DNA from: an uncultured Acetatifactor sp.
GTDB taxonomy: Bacteria > Bacillota > Clostridia > Lachnospirales > Lachnospiraceae
Length of the DNA stretch: 43,405 nt
Direction of reading: 5' to 3'
Assembly: GCA_910580225.1 (NCBI GenBank)
Contig: CAJTXE010000035.1
Coordinates: forward strand, 1-43,405
Each line of letters opens with the position of its first letter. Within the stretch, counting starts at the first letter, position 1. This document shows, piece after piece, positions 16,366 through 27,100 of the stretch. The notes beneath the pieces were generated by a model that was given only the letters and a program-made list of their open reading frames with translations, had not been told where the DNA came from and ran no database searches. A program made the translations under genes and the position numbers.

Positions 16366-18630
16366 ATGAGCAATCGTGTATTACTGACCATATCTGTTTT
16401 GATATCCAACCGCCCGGACACCGTGCGGAAATGTCTTGATTCCATAAGGCCGTTGCTGGCGAGGGTTTCCTCAGAGCTGATTCTGGTGGATACAGGATGC
16501 GGGGAACAGGTGAGGGGGATCATAGAGGAGTATACTGACAATATTGTGGATTTCAAATGGTGCAGAGATTTTGCCAAAGCCCGGAATGCAGGTTTGGAGC
16601 GTGCAGGGGGGGAGTGGTTTCTGTATCTGGATGATGACGAATGGTTTGAGGACGTAACGGATATCATCCGCTTTTTTCGTTCGGGGGAGTACAGGATATA
16701 CGGAGTAGGACTCTATACAGTGCGTGATTATGTGAGAACGGATGGTTCTCAGTATAGCGATTCTCTGGTAGCCCGTTTGATTCGGCTGGAACCCGACATC
16801 AAATTTATCTATCGAATTCATGAGAGCTTCAACAGAGCTCCGGGAAAGGCAAAGCGCCTGAATGCTTTTGTGCATCATTATGGGTATGCATTTCAAACGA
16901 GGGCGGAAGCCAGGGAACATGCAGCAAGGAACATTGGACTGCTTCAGGAGGAACTGGCAGAGCATCCCTGCAATATGAGGCATACACTGCAGCTGGCGCA
17001 GGAGTATAATGTCCTGGGCGAGATAGACAAGTCGCTGGAATTGTCCTTGGAGGCCATCGACAGAGCAGAGCGGGAAGCGGTGGAGGAAGAATACTGTCTG
17101 TCTTCCCTCTATGGAAATGTAATCAATGGATACATGGCTACTTATCAGTATGATGAAGCCATATCAAAGGGCGAAGTGTATATAAAAAGCAGTCGGACAG
17201 ACAGAATGGTGAAAGCGTTGATTGCGGGGCGCCTTGCCATGGCATTCGTGGATAAGGAAGCCTATGACAAAGCGCTTGACTATGGGAAAGCATATTGGGC
17301 CACTTACCAGATGTATCAGAAAAACCGGGATGCTTTTATGGGATTTGAGACACCTGTAACGCAAAGCTGTTTTAACCGGCAGAAGCGTACTCCCATTCTG
17401 GGCAGCGGTGTTCGGGCTGCAGTGCGCTGCGGAAAGGCTGAACTGGCTTGGGAATGGTTTCAGGCAATGGATTGGGAGCTGGAAAAATACAGCCTTGATT
17501 TCGGGGTAATCAGGGATATCCTGAAGTACATGGCAGAAGCAGATCCCCGGGATCTGCCGTATTATGATAAAATGAGCAATGTGCTTCTGGAACGTCCGGA
17601 TCTGGAGAGCACTGTATTAGAGACCATCATGGAGTGCTGCAGCAGCCGGGAGGCGGATAACAGCGAAATCTGCGGCAGCGAAAAGGAATGTGACAGTTCC
17701 GGTATAGAGGAGAAACAGATCAGGGCAATCTCAGCGTATGCCGGTTTGAAGGCAGATCATTGGTTTGTGAAGCTGTCCAGACTGACGGCTGCTGCCTTTC
17801 GTCCTCGGAGAGGTATTTGCTGTAATGCAGAGGAAGCGGAAGCCATGGCGCTGGAGATCTGGGAAGCCGGAGAAGAGAGCATGGAGTATATGAAAGCCTG
17901 CCATATGCCGGAAGCAGTGAGACTTCTGGGGGGAGATATGGGACATGTGCTGGAGATGCTGCCCTTCTCCCGATGGGAAAGGCAGCTGGGGGAATATTTT
18001 GGCCGGTATACATGGAGAGATACTGTATGGCTGGCAGAGGCGCTGGAAGCAGCCGGGGAGCAGGACAGCATGCATATGCTTGCCTGGAGGGCGGCCTGCG
18101 GAATCAGCCGTGCAAGCGCAGAGGCTGCTGCAATGGAACGCGGGGAGGAAAGATACGGTTCGGCAGAGGACATGATGCGGGGGCTGGAGGAATATGCACT
18201 ATGCAGAATGGCTTTATGCGGGAAGATCTACAGAGAAGAAGTCATACAGTCTATGCAGGATGTGCTACCAGAGGAGTATCGCGGGGCATTTGCCATCCGT
18301 GATTTGTTGGAAAAGACGGAAACGAAAGCATATGCCGAGGCAGTGGAAGCCGTCCGTGAAATCAAGAATCTGCTTCCGGGACTTGCGAATATCATGAAGC
18401 ATTATCTGATATGGCTGGAGGAACAGCTGAAACGGCAGAAGCGGGAATCCGTGCAGGCTGCGGGGGAGTTTCAGGTGCTTGCCGGACAAATTAAGGCGAA
18501 GGTTTATGCGTTGGCAGAAGCCGGCCAGTATCAGGCTGCTTTAGGTGTGGCAGAGCAGCTGCATGCGCTTCTTCCGGAAGATGAAGAAATCAACCAACTG
18601 CGGAACAAACTCATGCAAACGAATTTTTGA
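16366..18630 (+). CDS. Flagellin-linked glycosyltransferase 2, GT2-type with helical C-terminal region
   Basis: The 754-residue paralog of glycosyltransferase 1 has the same GT-A start (VLLTISVLISNRPDTVRKCL, LILVDTGCGEQ, FAKARNAGLERAGGEWFLYL, DDDEWFED) and a similar helical C-terminal region ending in the shared block LLPGLANIMKHYLIWLEEQ. ATG 16366 is preferred from the paralogs' N-termini; an in-frame ATG at 16333 is possible because AGGAAGGGA (16342-16350) is rather far from 16366. It follows flagellin 2 and probably forms an operon with glycosyltransferase 3 (57 nt apart). A role in building a flagellin glycan is inferred from position; acceptor and sugar are unknown. A short Ser/Glu/Cys-rich insertion near residues 425-455 is unique to this copy. 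Confidence 0.83.
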   Translation: MSNRVLLTISVLISNRPDTVRKCLDSIRPLLARVSSELILVDTGCGEQVRGIIEEYTDNIVDFKWCRDFAKARNAGLERAGGEWFLYLDDDEWFEDVTDIIRFFRSGEYRIYGVGLYTVRDYVRTDGSQYSDSLVARLIRLEPDIKFIYRIHESFNRAPGKAKRLNAFVHHYGYAFQTRAEAREHAARNIGLLQEELAEHPCNMRHTLQLAQEYNVLGEIDKSLELSLEAIDRAEREAVEEEYCLSSLYGNVINGYMATYQYDEAISKGEVYIKSSRTDRMVKALIAGRLAMAFVDKEAYDKALDYGKAYWATYQMYQKNRDAFMGFETPVTQSCFNRQKRTPILGSGVRAAVRCGKAELAWEWFQAMDWELEKYSLDFGVIRDILKYMAEADPRDLPYYDKMSNVLLERPDLESTVLETIMECCSSREADNSEICGSEKECDSSGIEEKQIRAISAYAGLKADHWFVKLSRLTAAAFRPRRGICCNAEEAEAMALEIWEAGEESMEYMKACHMPEAVRLLGGDMGHVLEMLPFSRWERQLGEYFGRYTWRDTVWLAEALEAAGEQDSMHMLAWRAACGISRASAEAAAMERGEERYGSAEDMMRGLEEYALCRMALCGKIYREEVIQSMQDVLPEEYRGAFAIRDLLEKTETKAYAEAVEAVREIKNLLPGLANIMKHYLIWLEEQLKRQKRESVQAAGEFQVLAGQIKAKVYALAEAGQYQAALGVAEQLHALLPEDEEINQLRNKLMQTNF

Positions 18631-18687
18631 CAGAAAGCGTGTCATAGACAGAAAAACAAAGAGGATTATGGGAGGAACATCATAATT

Positions 18688-21033
18688 ATGAACAGGCAGG
18701 TACTGCTTACCATATCGATACTAATTTCGAACCGTCCGGACACGGTGAGAAAATGCCTTGATTCCGTTAAGCCGTTGCTGGAACAGGTTTCTGCGGAGCT
18801 GATTTTGGTGGATACGGGCTGTGGGGAACAGGTGCGGAAGATTATTGAGGAATATACGGATCAGATTATAGAGTTCGAATGGTGTCATGATTTTTCCAAA
18901 GCCCGCAATGCAGGACTTGAGAAGGCCAGAGGGGAATGGTTTCTTTTCCTGGATGATGACGAGTGGTTTGAGGATGTGACCGAAATCATCGACTTTTTTA
19001 ATACCGGCGAGTATCAAGGCTATGGCATGGCGGCTTATACCCAGAGAAACTATTTGGAGAAGGACGGCAGTGTGTATACAGATTTGCTGGTGGGACGGAT
19101 GACAAAGCTGGCACCGGATACCCGGTTTATATACCGTATCCATGAATACTTTAATCATGTCAGGGGAAGGACAAAGAAATTCAATGCCTATGTGCATCAT
19201 TACGGATATGTGTATGCGTCGGCAAAAGAGGCACGGGCGCATTCCATGCGGAATATCCGCCTGCTGCTGGAGGAACATCAGGCGGATCCCGGAAATATGA
19301 AGCATACGCTGCAGCTGGCCCAGGAGTACAATGTACTGAACGAATACAACAAATCTCTGGATATGTCTCTGGAGGCAATTTCGCTGTCTGAGACAGGCAG
19401 AATCAATAATGAGTATTTCCTTTCCTCTCTTTTTGCCAATGAGATCGGCTGCTATATGGATCTGTATCGCTATGAGGAGGCCATTCAGAAAGGCGAACTG
19501 TATTTAACGCATCCAAAGACCGATAAGATGGTGAGAGATATGATTGCCGGACACCTGGCAGTCGCCTATATGGAACGGCATGACTATGAAAAGGTGCTGA
19601 AATATGCAGCGTATTATTGGAGGGGATATCAGGATTATCTGGAGAATGAGGAGAGCTTTCTGGCTTTTGTTACCAACATAACAGGGAAATGTTTTGAAGA
19701 TCATAACCGCAGCATTGTGCTGGGCCATGGAATCCGGGCGGCTGCAGTATTGGGGCAGGGAAAGCAGGCCTGGCAGTGGTTTGACAGCTTTGACTGGAAG
19801 GCGTCTCAGATATTTGTAAATGAGGAAATGATCCGGGCGGTTGTGGAGCGGATGCCGGAGGCGGAAGCACAGGAACGGCGCCTTTACGTACGGATGTGCA
19901 ATGTGCTGCTGGAGAGGGAAGAGCTGGAGGGCTGTATACTGCGGGCTGTTTCGGACTGCTGCCGGGGCAGGGAGAGCCTGGAGGAAAGAGTGAGGGCTCT
20001 GGTGTCCTATGAAGGGGTGGAATCAGAGCATTGGTTTTTCAAGTTAAGGACAATCGTAATAGGTGCAAACCAGCTCCGGACAGAGTCTGTATATGGCGGA
20101 GCGGGAGTGGATGTCCTCAGGGCAGAAGACAGGAAGGCGGCCGGGGAGGCGCCGGAATCAGAAGAAGGAGCGCTGTCCCGGGCCGGAGGAATATCCGGGG
20201 CAGAGGCAGAACGGCTGGCGGCGGAAGTATGGGAGAATCCCAATCAGAGCATGGCCTCTGTCAGAACATATGCGATGCTGGATGCAGTGGAGTGCCTGGG
20301 CGGCAGCAATCGGACCATATTAGAGACCGTTCCTTTTTATCGTTGGCAAAAAGGGATAAGAGCATATTTCGAGCAATTTTCCTGGGAGGATGCGGATTGG
20401 TGGAACAGGCAGTTCAGTGCTGTTCTGCACCAGGAGGATGTGCATATGCTGGTCTGGCGGGCGTTGTACGGTCTGTCCGGCGCAATTCGGGCTGCAGGGC
20501 AATGGGAGAAGGACAGGACAGCGGAATCTGCTGCAGAGAGAGGGGAAGGAAGTGTAATAGAGCGCGATTTTGACAATATAAAAGAGGGACTGGGGGAATA
20601 TGCGGCGTGTTATATGGAGTTGTGCGAAAAAATGTACAGACCGGAGATTCTGTCTCAGGCCCGGGATATGTTTCCGGAGGAATATCAGGGGGCTTTTCTT
20701 GCGGCGGAGTTGTTGGATCAGACAGCGGAAGGGAAGTATGGCCAGGCGGTGGGGACGATTCGGGAGATCAGAAAACTGCTGCCGGGGCTGGATGGTGTCA
20801 TGAAACCTTATCTTCAGTGGATTGACGAACAGCTAAAACGTCAGGAGCAGGAATCCCGGCAGGCAGCAGGAGAGTTTCAGGTATTGGCAAAGCAGATCAA
20901 GCTCAGGCTCCGGAGCCTTTTGGATGCCGGACAGGATCAGGCGGCTCTGGCGGTTGCCGGGCAGCTGCAGGCACTGCTTCCGGAGGACGAGGAAATCCGG
21001 CAGATTATTGAGAAGCTGAGCAGGATGGGGTGA
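18688..21033 (+). CDS. Flagellin-linked glycosyltransferase 3, GT2-type with helical C-terminal region
   Basis: The 781-residue third paralog keeps all GT-A motifs (MNRQVLLTISILISNRPDTV, LILVDTGCGEQ, FSKARNAGLEKARGEWFLFL, DDDEWFED) and the C-terminal block LLPGLDGVMKPYLQWIDEQL. Insertions rich in Glu/Ala/Gly near residues 465-515 and 595-625 make it the longest copy. ATG 18688 is preceded by GGGAGGAA. No terminator separates it from glycosyltransferase 2, so they are likely cotranscribed. Three tandem diverged copies suggest stepwise assembly of one glycan or different acceptor preferences; neither can be decided here. It is followed after 90 nt by the large adhesin gene, with no clear terminator between them. 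Confidence 0.83.
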   Translation: MNRQVLLTISILISNRPDTVRKCLDSVKPLLEQVSAELILVDTGCGEQVRKIIEEYTDQIIEFEWCHDFSKARNAGLEKARGEWFLFLDDDEWFEDVTEIIDFFNTGEYQGYGMAAYTQRNYLEKDGSVYTDLLVGRMTKLAPDTRFIYRIHEYFNHVRGRTKKFNAYVHHYGYVYASAKEARAHSMRNIRLLLEEHQADPGNMKHTLQLAQEYNVLNEYNKSLDMSLEAISLSETGRINNEYFLSSLFANEIGCYMDLYRYEEAIQKGELYLTHPKTDKMVRDMIAGHLAVAYMERHDYEKVLKYAAYYWRGYQDYLENEESFLAFVTNITGKCFEDHNRSIVLGHGIRAAAVLGQGKQAWQWFDSFDWKASQIFVNEEMIRAVVERMPEAEAQERRLYVRMCNVLLEREELEGCILRAVSDCCRGRESLEERVRALVSYEGVESEHWFFKLRTIVIGANQLRTESVYGGAGVDVLRAEDRKAAGEAPESEEGALSRAGGISGAEAERLAAEVWENPNQSMASVRTYAMLDAVECLGGSNRTILETVPFYRWQKGIRAYFEQFSWEDADWWNRQFSAVLHQEDVHMLVWRALYGLSGAIRAAGQWEKDRTAESAAERGEGSVIERDFDNIKEGLGEYAACYMELCEKMYRPEILSQARDMFPEEYQGAFLAAELLDQTAEGKYGQAVGTIREIRKLLPGLDGVMKPYLQWIDEQLKRQEQESRQAAGEFQVLAKQIKLRLRSLLDAGQDQAALAVAGQLQALLPEDEEIRQIIEKLSRMG

Positions 21034-21123
21034 CAAAAAATAACCGCAATAGACTCGGCCGAAGGTTTTTGTGCATTTGGAAAGAATTCTGATACAGTCG
21101 GGGACAGTTCGGGAGGTTTGTAT

Positions 21124-24100
21124 ATGAGGGAAAATAAGGGACAGGATTGCAGAGGGCAAGGCGTTCTGCGGCATATGGCTGTAGGAAAGGCAGGGAGGCG
21201 GATCAGAAAGGGAGCTGTCTTCATGATCGGCTGCTGCATGTTTCTGGGAAGTACGAAGCTGACGGCATTGGCGGTCCCCTGGGAACCCGATACAGAGACT
21301 GCAGGATGCCTCCGGACCCGGAATGCAGACTGGGAAGCGGATGGACTTATTGCTGAGACGGACAGAGAAGACAGGGTGGAATTGTTGGCAGAAGAGACAG
21401 AGGGGCATAGGCATACGCCGGAAGACCATGACACAGGCTGGACTGCATGGGCGGACAGCGCCGCCCTTCCAAATGATGGAGGCAATTATTATCTTACTGT
21501 GGATGTGGAGCTGACAGCGTTGTGGACAGTTGCAGGGAATACGGCTGTCAACCTCTGTCTGAACGGGCATACCGTTCAGCAGACAAAAACAGCGACGGGA
21601 GTTATCAAAGTAAATGGAGAGGGAGCGGAGCTGTCTGTTTTTGACTGTTCAGAGGGAATGGCAGGCACAATTACAGGAGGAAAAGGTTCCAGTACAAATG
21701 GGGGAGGGATCACTGTCAGTACAGGCGGCAGTCTGAATCTGTACGGCGGGAGGATCACCGGAAATTCGGGAACAAGCGGAGGCGGTATCTATGTAGGTGC
21801 CGGCAGTTCTGCAGTCATGCATGGCGGCGAGATCAGCGGAAATACGGTGACCACCAATGGCGGGGGCGTCTATGTCACCGGCAGCGGCAGCGAACTGACA
21901 ATAACGGGAGGAACCATTGGGAGCAATACCGCCACAGGGACAAGCGGTAAAGGAGGCGGTGTTCATGCGGCTGCCGGCGGAGCCGTGCATATGACCGGCG
22001 GGGAGATTCGAGAGAATGCGGCAGTCAGCGGCGGAGGCGTCTATATGACGGGAACTACCACCAGCTATCTTATGAAGGGAGGGATTGTCAGGAGCAATAC
22101 TGCCACAGGCACAGGCGGCAAGGGAGGCGGCCTTTATGTAGCCAACGGAGCCGCAGATATGACCGGCGGGGAGATTCGGGAGAATACAGCAGTCAGCGGA
22201 GGAGGCGTCTATATCACGGGAACTTCCAGCAGCTATCTTATGAAGGGAGGGATTGTCAGGAGCAATACTGCCACAGGCACAGGCGGCAAGGGAGGCGGCC
22301 TTTATGTAGCCAACGGAGCCGCAGATATGACCGGCGGGGAGATTCGGGAGAATACAGCAGTCAGCGGAGGAGGCGTCTATATCACGGGAACTTCCAGCAG
22401 CTATACGCTGAATGGCGGAAGTGTGATCGGAAACACCGTAACAGCAGATGGAGGAGGTATCTATGCCGTAAGCAGCAGCACGCCGATGATAACGGGAGGA
22501 ACCGTTTCAGGCAATAAGGCGGCGGGCAAGGGGGCCGGTATCTATGCCGCAACCACGAAACTGGGAATAACGGGAGGAACCATTGCCGGAAATGAGGCGG
22601 AGTCGGAAGGCGGCGGTATCTTTTATGGCAGCAACGTTACCTTCAGCGGCGGCGCCGTCTATGCGAATACCGCAGCCGGGGCTGTAAACAATCTGGCGGC
22701 CACTTCCACTACCTATACTGCATCTTTAGAAGGCGGTCTGATTCTCGGCGGTCTCGGAGGAAAGGGAAAGTATAACCACAGTTCGGAGACATATCCCATG
22801 TATCCAGGTGAGATTACGGGGATTCTGGGTGATGAAATTACCAGCGGAGACGCATCAATGGCGGCAATCGCCGGCGCCCGGCCGGGAGATATCCTGTATG
22901 CCGACCCGGCGAAAGAAATCACTTCCACAGCGGACGGCAAGCTGTATCGGGGCATCTATTTTCCTCCATCTGAAGAAAACGGAACCGGAAGCTGGGTTTT
23001 CCGCTGGGTGCCGGACATCGGTACAACATTTACGGTTACTTATGAAACCAATGGCGGAGCCATAGAAAATGCGGATAGCTATACAAAATATACCTATGGT
23101 ACGGAGCTGGCCCTTCCCACGGGGCAGGCGATTACAAGAGAGGGATATGAATTTCTGGGATGGTATGAAACTGCAGATTTCACAGGCAGCCCTGTAATTG
23201 CGCTTGCAGCAGATTCCCTTTTTGATGACGTGCCTGTCTTTTATGCAAAGTGGAGGGAGCGGCACGCATGTGTTGACTGTGCAGAAGCACATGATGCCAT
23301 AGAGAACTGGATTCCATGGGAAAACAGTGCAGGCTTGCCGGAACATACGAAATTGCCGGAAAGCGGAGGCAATTATTATCTTATCGCGGATGTCAATCTG
23401 GCAGATGTGTGGGCGGCTGCAAAGGGTACGACAGTCAATCTCTGCCTGAACGGCCATACCATCCGGCAGACGAAGGAAGGCGCCGGAGTAATCTCTGTAA
23501 TCGGAACCGGAACCGAGCTGGCTGTTTTTGACTGTTCTGCCGGAATGGCGGGTAGGATCACCGGAGGGAAAGTCACATCTACGACAGCGGGGGGCGGCAT
23601 TACTGTGGGCGGTACCGCCGGCAGCGGCAGTCTGAAGCTATATGGAGGCAGAATCACCGGAAATGAGGCGCCTAACGGAGGCGGCATCTTTGTTACAGGT
23701 ACCAGCAGTACGTTGCTGGTAGACGGAGGAATCATTGAAAGCAATACTGCCGCAGGAACCACCAGTACAACCGGCAGAGGCGGCGGTATTTATGCTGCCA
23801 ATGGTTCCGTGGTTCTGTCCGGCGGTGAGATTACGGGAAACCAGGGAAATCAGGGCGGCGGCTTGGGCGTAGGGGGCGGCTCTGTGGAAATGACCGGCGG
23901 TATGGTGACAGGGAACACGGCAAATCAGGGAGGGGGTGTCTATACCACAGGCAGTACTGCAAAATTTACCATGAATGGAGGAAACATTGCCGATAATACC
24001 ACGGCAGGAAATGGGGGAGGGCTCCATGCCGCAAGCAGCAGCACACCCATCATAAACGGAGGCGCCGTTTCCGGGAATAAAGCCGCAGGCAATGGAGGCG

Positions 24101-27100
24101 GAATCTATGGTGCAACCACGAAAATGCAGATCATGGGAGGAACGATTTCCGGAAACGTGTCTGAGGGAGACGGCGGCGGAATCTTTTACGGCGGGAATTT
24201 TACCATGAGCGGAGGTGCTGTCTATGCAAATACCGCAGGCGGGGCAGTCGATAATCTGGCGGCCGCTTCCGCCACCTATACCGCATCGTTAGAAGGCGGT
24301 CTGATCCTTGGAGGTCTGGGGGGCAAGGGGAAGTATCAGTATGGTTCGGAGACATATCCGATGTATTCCGGAGAGATTACGGGAACACTGGGCGGCGAGA
24401 TTATCAGTAAAGAAGGGGAGGTGCCGGAGGCATCCGTCATTGGTGCCCGGGCAGGAGATATTCTGTACGCTGACCCGGCAAAAGAAATCACCTCTGCAGC
24501 GGACGGTAAGATTTATAAAGGTATTTACCTGGAGCCGGCAGAGCCGGACGGAATCGGAACCTGGAGCTTCCGGTGGGTGCCGTATATCGGTGCCAAATAT
24601 ACGATTACCTATGAAACCGGCGGCGGAATCGTGAAAAATGAGGAGAAGTATACAGAATATACTTATGGTACGGAGCTGACTCTGCCAACAGAGCAGGAAG
24701 TGAGCAGGGCGGGTTATGTTTTCCTGGGGTGGTACGAAAGTGCAGATTTCGCGGGAGACCCCGTGACGTCCATCGCGGCGGATGCGCTTCTGGACGGGAA
24801 TCCTGTCTTCTATGCAAAATGGAAAGAGGGGCATGCAGGTATCAACTGCCCGGAAGAACATGACGCTGGGGGGGAATGGCAGGAGTGGTCCAACAGTACA
24901 CAACTGCCCACAGAGGCCGGTAATTATTTTCTGATTGCAGATGTGGAGCTGACGGCAGCCTGGACGGTGCCGGAGGGTGTGTTTCATTTATGTCTCAACG
25001 GCCATACGGTCAGGCAGACGAAAAGCTACAGGGTAATTATGGTGGGGAGTACGTCGGAACTGGGTTTATTTGACTGTTCCGCACAGCAGACAGGGAAGGT
25101 GAGCGGAGGCAAAATCACCAGCGGAAGCGGTGCCGGCATTTATGTTCAGGGAGGTAAGCTGAAGCTATATGGCGGAACCGTCTGCGAAAACAGCTATGCA
25201 GGTACTTCTACCACATCAGGCGGCGGCGGAGTATCCGTGGATAACGGAATCATGGAATTCCATGGGGGTGTAATCCGCGGGAATAAGGCAAGAAGCGGCG
25301 GAGGTGTCTTTATTACCAATAATGCCGAATTGAGAATGCGGGGCGGCAGCATTACCGGGAACGTAGAAAATAACAGCGGAACACAGATTACCAACGGCGG
25401 AGGAATTTACGTGGCCAGCGGCCTGGCGGAAGTGTCCGGCGGCAGTATTGAGGGCAATCAGGCAGGAAACGGCGGCGGCGTTTATGCGGCCGGCGGCTCT
25501 GTGGAGTTGACCGGCGGCAGTATCCGGGACAATCAGGCAGATACCGGCGGCGGTATCTATGTCGGCGGAGGCGGTCAGCTGCAGGTATCCGGCGGTCAGC
25601 TGAACGGCAATACCGCTGTAAACAACGGAGGCGGTATTTACAGCAAAGGTACCAGCAGCGCCAGAAACGGACAGATAACCATGACAGGCGGTTCGGTGTA
25701 CGCAAATACCGCAGGAAACGGCGCCGGTATTTACTATGATTCTTATAGTACAATATCTCTTGCAGGGGGATTGATCCTGGGCAGTTTGGAGGGAGCAGCG
25801 AGAAATGTCACATGCAATTACGGTACAGAGACGTACCCCATGTATTCCGGGGTGGTTGCAGGCACGGTGGGGGATACGGTCACGGACGGAACAAATACGG
25901 TTCCCGGTGTAAAGGCAGATGATATTCTCACTGCCAGCCGGGCATCCGGGATTACGATTGGTTCCGTTTCCCAGGGGCAGCTCTATACAGGTGTGTATAT
26001 GGAATCTGAGGATGGGATCTGGCAGTTCCAGCTTCCGTCTGCAGGGGTAATTCTGAACAAATCCAAAGCGGAGCTGGACTATCCGGAGAATGTGACCATA
26101 CAGCTTACCGCTGTGGTTACGGATACCTCGGGAGGAGATACAACGGTAACATGGCGCTCTTCGGACGATACCGTGGCTGCAGTGGCGGAGGACGGGATGG
26201 TTACGGCCCAAAAAACCGGTACTGCTACGATCACTGCCGAAACAGGCAGCGGAATGACTGCAGATTGTGAGATTACCGTGTCCGGTTCGGTTTATACAGT
26301 GACATATCATACCAATGGCGGCACAGTGACGGCAGAGGGCGGTATTGATACCGGCAGTTATACCTATGGAACCGGACTGAAGCTGCCGGAAGCGGTGACG
26401 AAAGAAGGGTATACCTTTGGCGGGTGGTTTGCCGATGGGGCATGCACAGGCAATCCGGTGACTGAGATTTCAGGGACTGAGACCGGAGATAAAGAGTTCT
26501 ATGCCGGGTGGACAGAAGATACCCCTGTGGAGACGCCCAGTCCTGTGCCCAGTTCCAGCCCGACGCCCAGTCCCAGTCCAGAGCCGACGGCGAGTCCCGG
26601 TCCCACGCCCGGCCCCACACCAAATCCCGGTCCCACGCCGGGCCTAAGTCCGGAACCGAGTGCAGAGCCAAGCGCCGGCCCCGGCGGAAGTCCGGAGCCG
26701 AACCCGGGGGAAACGTCAAACCCGGAATGGAATATTCACGGCGGTCAGCAGACCGTGGAAGGAGATATATGGGTTCGGCAGCCCGTCATAGAAGTGGAAC
26801 TGCCCGGCAATCTGGACTTTGGAATCAATCCCTTTCAGCTGGCGGTGAATGCCGGCGGGGAGGACACTGTCCCGGTTACGGACCAGATTATCAGCGGTGA
26901 GTATTACGTAACCAATTACAGCAATGTAGCGGTGGCAGTGACGGCAGCTACCTTTGTGTCGGCAGCCAATGAGAAGATAGAGCTGGTGGCTAAGGACGAT
27001 GTGGTGTGGGATACCAATACCAATGAGATAAGATCTTCTGCCGCAGCCGGCCGGAGAGCGGTTTGGCTTGTACAGCTTTATCCTGTGGACATTGCGGTAT

